Part shown: one piece after another, positions 1-11,611 of the stretch | Layout: the number at the start of each line of letters is the position of its first letter | Position numbering within the stretch: position 1 is the stretch's first letter | NCBI RefSeq assembly: GCF_963576615.1 | Contig: NC_088712.1 | Coordinates: 33,489,155-33,553,154 of the forward strand | Direction: 5' to 3' | Source of the DNA: Watersipora subatra | Taxonomy: Eukaryota; Bryozoa; Gymnolaemata; Cheilostomatida; Watersiporidae | Length of the DNA stretch: 64,000 nucleotides | Made by a program: the position numbers and the translations under genes | The notes under the pieces: model-generated | The model's database searches: none | Told to the model about the DNA's origin: nothing | Seen by the model: only the letters and a program-made list of their open reading frames with translations

Positions 1-226
1 TGAAGTGAGTGTGCGTGTGTGTGGTGTGTGTGGTGCATGTGTGTTGTGTGCGTGCCTGTGTTTGTGTGTGTGTGTGCGTGTGTGCGTATGTGTTCGTCTG
101 TGTGTGGGGGTATGTGTATGTGTGCACGCAAGTGTGTGTGCTTGAGTGTGCGGTGTGTGTGCACACGCGTGCATACATGCGTGCTCGTGGCGTGGTATGG
201 TGTGTGTATGTGTGCACATGTATAAG
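1..226 (-). repeat. CA/GT-rich dispersed repeat, copy 1 (inverted)
   Basis: GT-rich compound microsatellite. Read on the minus strand it matches the interrupted CA tract at 13321-13520 in order, including the non-simple interruptions (CATACCA, GCATGTATGCA, CACTCAAGCACACA) and the AAGCTTAT edge. So this is a shared dispersed sequence and not two independent microsatellites. The open frames here encode only Cys/Val runs from TGTGTG and are not genes. It may continue to the left of the window. Confidence 0.75.
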
Positions 227-346
227 CTTATACAATCTTTTGCTGATTTTATGCAAATTTCCCGTGCAGATTCTTGATGCTTTATCGGCAGGTGCAATTG
301 AGGGTGATAGAAATCCTGAGCATACCCTGGCTTACAGTCTGACCGT

Positions 347-1041
347 AAGTCAACAAGTTAAAAGTCAGAAGACAGTGTAGGTAGTGCAGGTCTATTAAGT
401 CAACAAGTTAAAGGTCAGAAGACAGTGTAGGTAGTGCAAGTCTATTAAGTCAACAAGTTAAAAGTCAGAAGACAGTGTAGGTAGTGCAAGTCTATTAAGT
501 CAACAAGTTAAAAGTCAGAAGACAGTGTAGCTAGTGCAGGTCTATTAAGTCAACAAGCTAAAAGTCAGAAGACAGTGTAGGTAGTGCAGGTTTATTAAGT
601 CAACAAGTTAAAAGTCAGAAGACAGTGTAGGTAGTGCAGGTCTATTAAGTCAACAAGTTAAAAGTCAGAAGACAGTGTTGGTAATGCAGGTCTATTAGGT
701 CAACAAGTTAAAAGTCAGAAGACAGTGTAGGTAGTGCAGGTCTATTAAGTCAACAAGTTAAAAGTCAGAAGACAGTGTAGATAGTGCAGGTCTATTAAGT
801 CAACAAGTAAAAAGTCAGAAGACAGTGTAGGTAGTGCAGGTCTATTAAGTCAACAAGTTAAAGGTCAGAAGACAGTGTAGGTAGTGCAGGTCTATTACGT
901 CAACAAGTTAAAAGTCAAAAGACAGTGTAGGTAGTGCAGGTCTATTACGTCAACAAGTTAAAAGTCAGAAGACAGTGTAGGTAGTGCAGGTCTATTAAGT
1001 CAACAAGTTAAAGGTCGGAAGACAGTGTAGGTAGTGCAGGC
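347..1041. repeat. 50-bp minisatellite array
   Basis: About 14 head-to-tail copies of a 50-bp unit containing GTCAACAAGTTAAAAGTCAG and GACAGTGTAGGTAGTGCAGG. Copies start at 349, 399, 449 and so on, with few substitutions. No coding signal. Confidence 0.95.
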
Positions 1042-1420
1042 AGGTTTAATGAATTTCATGAGTTAGAGTCTCGCGGAGAGCACTATCTTGTGGAGAACTT
1101 GTATTACCACCTATATCATTTCTGCAGTGTGACGGTTTTATGGAAGATTTCAAAACGATCAGAGTTTTATGAGAATAATTAACTGCTTCCGGTTTTTGCA
1201 TATTAATCTTTACTATAATATGAGCGGAGTTCTGCGTGGCTAAACAGTAGCCTAGTGAGAAAAGATTTGTAAGAGCGGAATGCGAGAGCTCTGTGGATTA
1301 CCATCAGATTATTTAATGTATAAAAACAGGCCCACTTCAAGCAACGCAGGGCTTAATTAGCATTTTTAGAACTTTCGTTTTCCATATAAATGCACCAGGA
1401 TGTATCTGATTAGAAACTCA
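1042..1420. other. Unique AT-rich spacer
   Basis: No open frame of note, no repeat and no recognisable element seen between the 50-bp and 33-bp arrays. Confidence 0.5.
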
Positions 1421-2438
1421 AGGATGTACTTTGGCACGCATTACAGACGTCCCTCAATAAACCTTGGCACGCATTACAGACGTCCCCCAATAAACATTTG
1501 CACGCATTACAGACGTTCCTCAATAAACATTGGCACGCATCACAGGCGTCCCTCAATAAACATTGGCATGCATTACAGACATCCCTCAATAAACACTGGC
1601 ACGCATTACAGACGACCCTCAATAAACATTGGCATGCATTACAGGCGTCCCTCAATAAACATTGGCACGCATTACAGGCGTCCCTCAATAAACATTGGCA
1701 TGCATCACAGACGTCCCTCAATAAACATTGGCACGCATTACAGATGTCCCTCAATAAACATTGGCACACATTACAGACGTCCCTCAATAAACATTGGCAT
1801 GCATCACAGACGTCCCTCAATAAACATTGGCACGCATTACAGATGTCCCTCAATAAACATTGGCACACATTACAGACGTCCCTCAATAAACATTGGCACG
1901 CATTACTGATGTCCCTCAATAAACATTGGCACGCATTACAGACGTCGCTCAATAAACATTGGCATGCATCACAGACGTCCCTCAATAAATATTGGCACGC
2001 ATTACAGATGTCCCTCAATAAACATTGGCACGCATTACAGATGTCCCTCAATAAACATTGGCACACATTACAGACGTCCCTCAATAAACATTGGCATGCA
2101 TCACAGACGTCCCTCAATAAACATTGGCACGCATTACAGATGTCCCTCAATAAACATTGGCACACATTACAGACGTCCCTCAATAAACATTGGCACGCAT
2201 TACTGATGTCCCTCAATAAACATTGGCACGCATTACAGACGTCCCTCAATAAACATTGGCATGCATCACAGACGTCCCTCAATAAACATTGGCACGCATT
2301 ACAGATGTCCCTCAATAAACATTGGCACGCATTACTGATGTCCCTCAATAAACATTGGCATGCATTACAGACGTCCCTCAATAAACTGAATGTCCTTTGG
2401 CATGCATTACAGACGTCCCTCAATAAACGCTTTCATGG
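1421..2438. repeat. 33-bp minisatellite array
   Basis: About 30 copies of a 33-bp unit containing GGCACGCATTACAGACGTCC and CTCAATAAACATT. Because 33 is divisible by three, long frames stay open on both strands (11-residue peptide repeats). They begin and end with the array and have no exon or promoter context. Variants alternate (CATGCATCACAG, CACACATTACAG), suggesting a short higher-order pattern. Confidence 0.95.
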
Positions 2439-3650
2439 ATTGTAGCCAGGAAAGCATGGTAGCAATTTGCATTAAAAATCTCTGCGTGTACTATGAGCTA
2501 TCTGATTTGAAATTACAGGCAACACCGGCTTGCTGATAGCAAGACATGCCTGGTCTTAGCTAGCTGATTGACTACAACTCATAATTTTAGAAGAAATCTG
2601 ATGGTTTCTGTTAATGGTTAGGGTAGATGATGTTGCATGAACATTGAGCCGTAGAGGTCTGAGTGATGGCGGGTATGGTTGTGTTTCTACATGTACCATG
2701 CTTTATTGTAAGTAATGTAAGTATGAACATAATGTTTAATCAATATTTATTTATTGGTAAAGATATTTAACACTTATTGCTTAATATTTCAATGACTGTT
2801 TATGAATGACAACACAAATCTCAACAGTGGATATTTTTATGGTTTATATGCGAACCAGCTGAATGCGTGGTATTGCACGGGTAATGAAAAGGTTTTTGTA
2901 CAGAGACATTATTTTTAATCAACAAACACGACATTTACCATTTTAACTTTTAAATGAAGGTGTTTGTTTATTTCTGCGTGTCTCCGGCCAATGCATAATT
3001 TAAATATTTGAAAGCTCGAGACAGAGTTAAAGCAGATTGTTAGAAAACATTTCCTATTTGTTATGCTACACATTAGCTTAAGATTTAAAGCACGTTATAA
3101 AAGGTGACAGGTAATGTAGCTGCCGCTCCTTTACCCGATGAGTTTGAGTAACTTAAGCTAGTCTAAATATATATAATAAAGTGTTTGTAGCTTGTAGTTT
3201 TTTATTTATACATTTGATTTTTTCTATATTTGACCAGCATGTTTGAGCTGACACTTGCTTTTGTCATTTCCGCACCACCAACGAGGTAAACAAATTGCGC
3301 ATTGCCCAAACGGCGCCTCTTGTTTCTTTAATAAGAATGACATTCTTATTTTATTAACAAATATAGAGACTAGGGTCCTACTAGAACTGTCAATGACATA
3401 TGATTTGGAGTTGTCTTCGTATTGTTCAAGAACCTTTACTATAATAGGAGCCGTGTTTTTCCTTCCATTTTCCCGCAGCTAGTTACGAGCATTAAGACAA
3501 AAATCACACTGCACAAGAATCAAAGCCGGATATTCTGGTGCACAGATTTGAACTAAACTACACAACCACCTTTCTACATTTTGACAAATTTGTGCAAATA
3601 GTATTTTCCAGTGTTTTTGCAGTGAAAGTAATTTAACCAAGAAATATTCA
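2439..3650. other. Gene-free AT-rich DNA
   Basis: No supported gene. Around 2860-2990 the motif GGTATTGCACGGGTAATG, followed by TTTACCATTTTAACTTTT, resembles 50870-50890 and 51690-51710. That hints at a fragment of a dispersed element. Confidence 0.4.
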
Positions 3651-3682
3651 CTACACACACACACACACACGCACACACTGAG

Positions 3683-5083
3683 ATGACAAAAAACAGACAC
3701 CTAGTTTTATATATATAGACTACAATGTTGATCATTTGGTAAAAACAACAAGAAGAGGATAACTCCTAAAAATATCTATAGAGTTCTTCTGGGACTTGAG
3801 AAAATGCAAAATGGTTGATGAACTAAAAGCTAAGTATTTTATGCATATTTTGTACTTTAAACTTCAGGCGGAAAATGTGATATTTTCAATGCGGTATTTA
3901 AAGATTAAACTATTTTACTCATTCGGTTTAGTTTGTAATAATTATTTAAATCATAAAAATCAGAATGAAAATTTATTTAAAAATTAAACATTGCTAAAAT
4001 CTAATTAGAGCTAAAGAATGGGCACCTTTAAATAAAAACGAGTCAAGGACTTCATTGAGACACAATAATAGTCAATCAAGGTTTCCTTAACTGTCCAACC
4101 ATTTACTCCAGTCGCAGAAAAAGGTGTGTCGGTCTATAAAAAAGATAGGATAATTTATGTGTCAAATGGCACATGATGGAAGTCATTATTCATGCCAACA
4201 AACTTTAACCAGAATGAGCTGCGTAAACTTTAGCACGCGTCGATGCAGGAAAAAGGCTGGTTTTATCAGCATGCCAGAGGTGATGCAGAATAGGAGGCCT
4301 TGACAAGGGCTTTAGTTAGCAACATCTTACTAGGAGCAAGCGACTAACACAAACAGGAATGCTCTTATAAGTCTAGTTAGTGTTAAAATAAGCCTAGGTT
4401 GTTTTAGAGTGTGTTATAGTGCGCTGCCAGTAGCACTTTCACTCGATAAGAAAATTGTATGTATAACACAAGGGGGGATAAATACAAATTTGTTCAAGTG
4501 ACTGTTTAAGAACACCATACCGGTAATGAAATTAATGAATAAGTGGTTAGGCAAACATATTCCAATTTTCTATGCATGAAACTCTTTATTTTAGCAATAT
4601 GAAAGGAGGTAATGAAAAGCATCTTTACAAAAATAAGTACACAAACAACTTTTTTAGGAATCCGACACTTTAGAGGCCGAGTTAACCACTGCTCGGTATT
4701 TTATATTGCCATTTGTTTAAACATTCTGCTGAATTATGTTTTCAAAATTTGTACATAAACCTTATAATGTAATCTTAATTTTCTCAGTTTACCAGTTCCA
4801 GCTAGCTAGTGTAAATGCATGAGCGGTTAGGTTTGTCTTGTTTTGCATACTTTATGTACTTAAATACATTAGTTATAGACATACACGTGTGAGGCAATCA
4901 ATCAACCAATGGTGATATATTGATAAACACCTGCCTTTGGACAAATAATGTTCTTTTGGAAATAGAGATGAAACGACAAGCCTGAAGTTAAGATAGCTAT
5001 GTTTCTCCTCCATATATTTAGTTTATCTATCTCCTAAAACCACAGACATTGGTAGACGAGTCATTTTCCAATGCTATGACTTA
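3683..5083. other. Noncoding DNA upstream of gene A, duplicated
   Basis: Matches 15073-16470 closely. No convincing ORF or RNA. Strong identity here reflects recent duplication and is not evidence of constraint. Confidence 0.6.
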
Positions 5084-5270
5084 TTTATACACTCTGACTT
5101 CACACACTGACTTCACACGCTGACTTCACATGCTGATTTCACATGCCGACTTCATGCACTGACTTCATATGCTACCTTCATATGCTGACACGCCGACTTC
5201 ATACGCTGACTTCACACACTGACTTCACATGCTGACTTCACACGTTGACTTTACACACTGGCTTACTGAA
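5084..5270. repeat. 12-13-bp minisatellite (CTGACTTCACACG type)
   Basis: Irregular tandem copies of CTGACTTCACACG/CTGACTTCATATG. The counterpart in copy 2 lies at 16470-16755 and is longer. Confidence 0.9.
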
Positions 5271-5293
5271 TCTCTGCCATAATATCATATAAG

Positions 5294-5690
5294 ATTCGTT
5301 GTGATGCCTTCCCTCAAATAACAGATATCAGGACACTATTCGTTGTGATGTCTTCCCTCAAATAACAGATATCATGACACTATTCGTTGTGATGCCTTCC
5401 CTCAAATAACAGATATCAGGACACTATTCGTTGTGATGTCTTCCCTCAAATAACAGATATCATGACACTATTCGTTGTGATGCCTTCCCTCAAATAACAG
5501 ATATCAGGACGCTATTCGTTGTGATGTCTTCCCTCAAATAACAGATATCAGAACACTATTCGTTGTGATGCCTTCTTCAAATAACAGATATCAGGACACT
5601 TTTTGTTGTGATGCCTTCCTTCAAATAACAGATATCAGGACACTATTCGTTGTGATGCTTTCCACAAATAACAGATATCAAGACGCTATG
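5294..5690. repeat. 44-bp minisatellite, nine units
   Basis: About nine units containing ATTCGTTGTGATGCCTTCCC and TCAAATAACAGATATCAGGA. Copy 2 has only one unit (about 16786-16827), so the array expanded or contracted after duplication. Confidence 0.92.
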
Positions 5691-6239
5691 TGATCAGTTT
5701 TTTATTTTCACTCACTCAACAATTTGAGCATGATGATGAATGATGTGAGATTCTCAGGCTAATTCTTGGATGACAAGGGCACCTGTTAATACTCATTACA
5801 TTCTATAACATTTATCTTGCAGATGTAAACAGAACTAATTTCATTATGCCTGTAAAAACTCTTAGGTATTCGAAATGGCTCCCGAGTTGAAACATTTTTA
5901 GCTCATTTGATCATTTTAAATTACTGCTAAAATTTATGTGTAAAGTTTAAAAATGTATATGGTTATTTTTATGACAATTTGTATATTTGCTAACACGTGT
6001 AGGTGTTGAAAGTATGTGGGAGTTGTTGCCTAAGTTACAGCCTTAAACCACATGTACATGTAGCTTACATGGCAGTGTCTCGCATGTTCATTGAACCCTA
6101 TGCTAACATCCAAGGGGTAATATTTATCAGTTTTAGTATTTCAAATACTCCAATACCAGGGCAGCTATTCTCGTCATACTTTTCAACCAATATCCCATTA
6201 ATAGTTCATGTCTTTTACACTAAACGAATTTGAGCATGG

Positions 6240-6485
6240 TATTCATCATATACACACATAGCATGTAGCGAGCATGATATGTAATATAAACACACGCCTA
6301 GCATGTAGCGAGCATGATATGTAATATAAATACAAACATAGCATGTAGCGAGCATGATATGTAATATAAATACACACGTATCTATATCACATATCTATAT
6401 CTGTATTTATATCACATAGCATGTAGTGTGCATGCTATGTGATATAAATACACACATAGCATGTAGCGAGCATGATATGTAATTT
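6240..6485. repeat. 40-bp minisatellite, about six units
   Basis: Units contain TAGCATGTAGCGAGCATGAT and ATGTAATATAAATACACACA. The copy-2 counterpart at 17391-18120 has about 18 units. Confidence 0.9.
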
Positions 6486-6714
6486 ATTACAAAGCTTGAA
6501 AAACCTGTGATATTTCTTTAACAAAAACTAGCCCATTTTTTAAAACAAGTGCATATATATGTATAAAACTATTTAAAAACTGAATTATGTGTAAAACATA
6601 GTAAGCCTAATAAATAATAATGATTTTATTATAAGTCCATCAGAGACACGCAAACAAAGTATAGGCGTGGATAAGCTGAAAGGCAGAGGCAGTGATAGAG
6701 ACACATATATATAA

Positions 6715-6782
6715 TTATAGTGAATTGTACTTTATTGTACTGTATTGTACTGTATTGTATTGTACTGTATTGTATTATATGG
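6715..6782. repeat. TGTAY pentamer microsatellite
   Basis: Short run of TGTAC/TGTAT pentamers. The counterpart in copy 2 (18955-19205) is several times longer. Confidence 0.85.
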
Positions 6783-6996
6783 TGTACCACATTCTAACTT
6801 AGATAAGGCAAACTTTAAACAATCTATTTGTTCATTTTTATAGTTTTATACTTTTTCATTACGTTTTAACAGGGTGTTACCAAGTAGAGCCATATTAATA
6901 GATAATTTGATCATGACAAATGTAAGATATAAGATGTTGTTCCTTAAAGAGTTGTGGAGTTTTAAAGTTTTAATATTTTACTTTCATCCCTTGGCT

Positions 6997-7029
6997 AGAG
7001 TTCATTTTCTCAAAGAGAAAATGAACTCT
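6997..7029. promoter_or_regulatory. Perfect 15-bp hairpin and GA tract upstream of gene A
   Basis: AGAGTTCATTTTCTC and its exact inverse flank a 3-nt AAA loop. A purine-rich GAGAGA tract follows at about 7030-7078, roughly 200 bp before the TATA box. A GAGA-type promoter role is possible but not shown. The equivalent region of gene B is lost in the assembly gap. Confidence 0.4.
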
Positions 7030-7246
7030 TTCTCTCCCTCAGAGAGAGAGATAGAAAGAGAGATGGAGAGAGAGATGCAATACATGCACATGTTGTTGAT
7101 CGCATCCTGTTGCGACCGTTCATCTTCCTTTATTCACAGGCTCCTGAATTAATGTGCCTATTACCATATAACTTGACGGATAAACCAACAAGGTTCCATA
7201 TGAATTCCTTGATGTTTCTCTTGCGTGAATAATGGTGAGCACAAGG

Positions 7247-7254
7247 TATAAAAG
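7247..7254 (+). promoter_or_regulatory. TATA box of gene A
   Basis: TATAAAAG lies 66 bp before the ATG at 7313. Genes C and D have the same octamer 74 and 72 bp before their ATGs. The conserved spacing in three paralogues supports this as the core promoter. Confidence 0.8.
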
Positions 7255-7312
7255 CAGGCTCCAAGGCAGCAGTTAGTAAGTGTTGCTTGCTCTGCAAACA
7301 CAAGATATCATC

Positions 7313-10300
7313 ATGGGTAAGAGATTCTAATTGCTGCTAGTCACACTTCATTTCACTTGAAAATATTTGTAAATGAAATGAGATAATAGTTGGTCTGTTT
7401 TATCATTTTCTTATCTGTTACATGGGTTTGCCTTTTTGGTATTTTTTGTGCGGAATAAACTATTTTCTTCATTTGTTGTAACAGAGGCCTACTGAAAGCC
7501 CTTTGTCTGGCTCTACATCGACATGCTACTGTAGAAATGAGTAGTTTTGGTCGATGAATACACTCGTAATGATGACAGACTTCTCTGGTTGATTTCTGAA
7601 CCAATTCTGAATGTATCACTAAGCTTTCATATGTTTGTTTTAGGTAGCAAAGTATGCGCAGCACTGGTCTTTGTCATGGTTCTAGGTGAGTCTATATCTA
7701 CAAATATTTCACTGAAGCCCTTATGTCTCATTCTATAATATAAACATGGTGTGTGAATAGTGCTGATGCATGTTGTTCATTTGTATATAAATAAAACATT
7801 TCATTATGACTGTCTGTCTGATGATCAAGGATATCTTTGTATTTTAATAGATGTGTAAAAACTCATTTAGGCATTTAAACCAAAATTCATTAAGAAAAAG
7901 TGCGCATCGAGTTGTTATGCCTAAACAATGTAAATTGTTTTATTTATTCATTTGTGTTAGCTTGTTATGTCATTATAACTTGTTATGCTAGTGTTAGTTA
8001 ACATAATAAGTTATAATGACATAACAAGGTAAAATGTTATAACATAAGCATTAGCTAACATAAAATGTATTCTTTTCTTACAGTTGCCATGACACATGGG
8101 CATCAACCATCTTATCAACCTTCTCATCAACATACGCCCCACTCCTATGGTAAGACCTTGCTCTTGCATATATTCATTTATTTAAAATATTTATCTATCG
8201 TTATATTTATTTTCAATTACTTTATTGGCAATAAGTTAGTTTGAAAAAGAAATGTTTTGCAAAATATGTCATACAAGAACCATAAAACAGGGCAAACGCA
8301 ACTCAATAAAATAAAATAAATGGTTTATAAACATTATTTTAACCCTTTTGCATAAATCTACATCCTTTTTGTCTTTTTACCAGTCTACCCGTAGGAGATA
8401 TAATCACATCAGATCCCATAATAAGTAGATGCTGTACACAACTTGCTGGTGCACATCTTACATAGCTAGCAGTACACTATAGTATAACCGGTACACATCT
8501 TACATAGCTAGCAGTACACTATAGTATAACCGGTACACATCTTACATAGCTAGCAGTCCACTATAGTATAACTGCTACACATCTTACATAGCTAGCAGTA
8601 CACTATAGTATAGCTGGTACACTTCTTACATAGCTAGCAGTACACTATAGTATAGCTGGTACACATCTTACATAGCTAGCAGTACACTATATTATAGCTG
8701 GTACACATCTTACATGGCTAGCAGTACACTATAGTATAGCTGCTACACTTCTCACATAGCTAACAGTACACTAAAGTATAGCTAGTACACATCTTACATA
8801 GCTAGCGGTACGCTATAGTATAACCGGTACACATCTTACATAGCTAGCAGTACACTATAGCATAGCTGGTACACATCTTACATAGCTAGCAGTACACTAT
8901 AGTATAACCGGTACACATCTTACATAGCTAGCAGTACACTATAGTATAACTGTTACACATCCTACATAGCTAGCAGTACACTATAGTATAGCTGGTACAC
9001 ACCTTACATAGCTAGCAGTACACTATAGTATAGCTGCTACACATCCTACATGGCTAGCAGCACACTAAAGTATAGCTGGTACACATCTTACATGGCTAGC
9101 AGTACACTATAGTATAGCTGCTACACATCTTACATAGCTAGCAGTACACTATAGCATAAATGGTACACTTCTCACATAGCTAACAGTACACTAAAGTATA
9201 GCTAGTACACATCTTACATAGCTAGCGGTACACTATAGTATAACCGGTACACATCTTACATAGCTAGCAGTACACTATAGTATAGCTGGTACACATCTTA
9301 CATAGCTAGCAGTACACTATAGTATAACCGGTGCACATCTTACATAGCTAGCAGTACACTATGGTATAACCGGTACACAGCTTACATAGCTAGCAGTACA
9401 CTATAGCATAACTGCTACACATCCTACATAGCTAGCAGTACACTAAAGTATAGCTGCTTCACATCCTACATAGCTAGCAGTACACTATAGTATAGCTGAT
9501 ACACTTCTTACATAGCTAGCAGTACACTATAGTATAACTGGTACACTTCTTACATAGCTAGCAGTACACTAAAGTATAGCTGGTACACATCTTACATAGC
9601 TAGCAGTACACTATAGTATAACCGGTACACATCTTACATAGCTAGCAGTACACTATAGTATAGCTGGTACACATCTTACATAGCTAGCAGTACACTATAG
9701 TATAGCTGGTACACATCTTACATAGCTAGGAGTACACTATAGTATAACCGGTACACATCTTACATAGCTAGCAGTACACTATAGTATAACCGGTACACAT
9801 CTTACATAGCTAACAGTACACTATAGTGTAACTGCTACACATCCTACATAGCTAGCAGTACACTAAAGTATAGCTGCTACACATCCTACATGGCTAGCAG
9901 CACACTAAAGTATAGCTGGTACACATCTTACATGGCTAGCAGTACACTATAGTATAGCTGCTACACATCTTACATAGCTAGCAGTACACTATATTATAGC
10001 TGGTACACACCTTACATAGCTAGCAGTACACTATAGTAGAGCTGGTACACATCCTATTGGAAGATCAGGTAAATAATGTTTGCATTGTATAAACAACTAC
10101 ATATACTTACATGTATATCTTACTTATAGGTACATGTACCTATAAGTAAAATGAACAACATCTAAACGCCTAAAAGGTAGGAACAATGAGGATCATGTAG
10201 AGATGGTGAAATGGAGAGACCTACATAGTTACTAAACTGTCTTTAGCAGGTCAATGACTTCAGTAAAGTTATAGTGACTTCCTAATGATTATGCATCTAT

Positions 10301-11548
10301 TTAAGCTTTTATGTATTAGCGTATTTAGAGTAGATTTGTTCACAATCAATATGGGAATGAAACAGCTGAGAACACCTCAGTTGGGGCTTATCCTCTAGAA
10401 ATAATGGTGATATTAAAAGCATCTGAGCTTGAAAGATTTTCAGAATAGTTTTAAAAGCAGATATATTTGTTATACAGGTTAAACAGGTATATGTTTTTCT
10501 AGCAAAATAATGTTAGTATTACTAAAACAATTAAACTAAATCGTAGAATTAGTTTGTTGTCATGCCAATTTAAAAGTTTTTGAACATTTCGTTAACGCCT
10601 AGATATTTATCTGACTGCTATAACTATTATAGATAGTGAATACCTGCTAGAATGTGTCTTGTTTTGCTGCCTGTAGTGGTCAAATACTGGTCTCAATGGG
10701 GGAGCTACGGAGCTTGTTCAGTAACTTGTGGATGGGGAGAGCAGCGCAGGTACAGAACGTGCCTATCTAAAACTCGATATGGATATGGGAACCCTGTCTA
10801 TTCTTGCTCTGGACCAAGCTACAGCAGACAAAGATGCCATGTTGGGAACCCTAGTAAGCGCACTTATTCATTATAATATATTTAAACATAAGTATGGAAG
10901 AACACAATGTTGGTGCATGAGGGAATGCAATGTCGGATATGATTCCATGTCTTTGCAAACTGTTTCTCTTTCTTAACAGTTGATGGTGGATGGTCGCACT
11001 GGTCATCGTGGGCAACTATCCAAGGATATAAAAAAAAGAGAACGAGACAATGTAATTACCCTCCACCAAGCTGTGGTGGAAGATACTGCTATGGATCCAG
11101 CATTGAAAAGAAAACTTCTTTACATTACCCGACACCTTCTCCGCATTACCCGACATCCTCTCGGCATTACCCGACACCTTCTCCGCATTACCCGACACCT
11201 TCTCCGCATTACCCGACACCTTCTCCGCATTACCCGACACCTTCTCCGCATTACTCGAAACCTTCTCCGCATTACCCGGCACTTTCTCCGCATTACCCGA
11301 CACCTTCTCGACATTACCCGACACCTTCTCGACATTACCCGACACCTTCTCCGCATTACCCGACACCTTCTCCGCATTACCCAGCACTTTCTTCGCATAA
11401 CCCGACACCTTCTCCACATTACCCAACACCTTCTCCACATTACCCGACACCTTCTCCACATTATCCGACACCTTCTCCACATTATCCGACACCTTCTCCA
11501 CATTACCCGACACCTTCTCCACATTATCCGACACCTTCTCCATATTAA
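7313..11548 (+). CDS. Gene A: secreted TSR protein with 20 HYPTPSP repeats
   Basis: Spliced model: exons 7313-7316, 7644-7685, 8084-8149, 10677-10853 and 10980-11548 (stop TAA 11546-11548). They total 858 nt, or 285 residues, all with GT-AG phase-1 introns. Residues 1-21 ([18 protein letters not shown]...) form a hydrophobic signal peptide. A His/Pro/Ser/Tyr-rich linker follows, with repeats of QPSYQ and QPSHQ. Residues 38-96 are TSR1 (YWSQWG...[18 protein letters not shown]), with a WxxW C-mannosylation motif, a CSVTCG O-fucosylation-type motif and five cysteines. Residues 97-144 are a TSR-like module (GGWSHWSSW...RTRQC) that lacks the CSxTCG pair and has three cysteines. Residues 145-284 are exactly twenty 7-residue units (consensus HYPTPSP), then a final Tyr. 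The start is supported by the shared ATGG microexon and TATA box in C and D. A structural extracellular or adhesive role is inference; I do not recognise a named orthologue. Confidence 0.85.
7961..8028. repeat. Imperfect hairpin in intron 2 of gene A
   Basis: 27-bp arms (7961-7987 and 8002-8028) differ by one base around a 14-nt loop. The motif is CTTGTTATGTCATTATAACT. The copy-2 equivalent (about 20307-20375) has a decayed right arm. It may be a small palindromic insertion. Confidence 0.7.
8441..10060. repeat. 42-bp minisatellite in intron 3 of gene A
   Basis: About 38 units of 42 bp containing ACACATCTTACATAGCTAGC and AGTACACTATAGTATAACCG. It fills most of the intron between the linker and TSR1 exons. 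Gene B has the same family with about 21 units (20792-21670). Confidence 0.95.
10120..10149. repeat. 30-bp perfect palindrome
   Basis: TTACTTATAGGTACA is followed directly by its exact inverse. It lies in intron 3 of gene A, in a stretch that is deleted from gene B. Confidence 0.8.
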
Positions 11549-11611
11549 CGGAAGCCTTCTGCACATTAACCGACACCTTCTCTACATTACCGGACACCTC
11601 CACAGTAATCG
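11123..11611 (+). repeat. 21-bp coding minisatellite of gene A
   Basis: Twenty in-frame 21-bp units (CATTACCCGACACCTTCTCC type) encode HYPTPSP. Further units continue past the stop at 11546. In the two that follow, the Tyr codon TAC has become TAA. Drift is mostly at codon third positions (CCG/CCA/CGA) plus a few missense units ([21 protein letters not shown]). Confidence 0.9.

Noticed and set aside
1410-2445. 300-residue repeat frames on both strands
   Set aside because: Consequence of a 33-bp tandem unit; no codon bias or flanking gene structure.
8441-10060. CRISPR-like array appearance
   Set aside because: Repeats are contiguous with no variable spacers, inside an intron of an animal gene.
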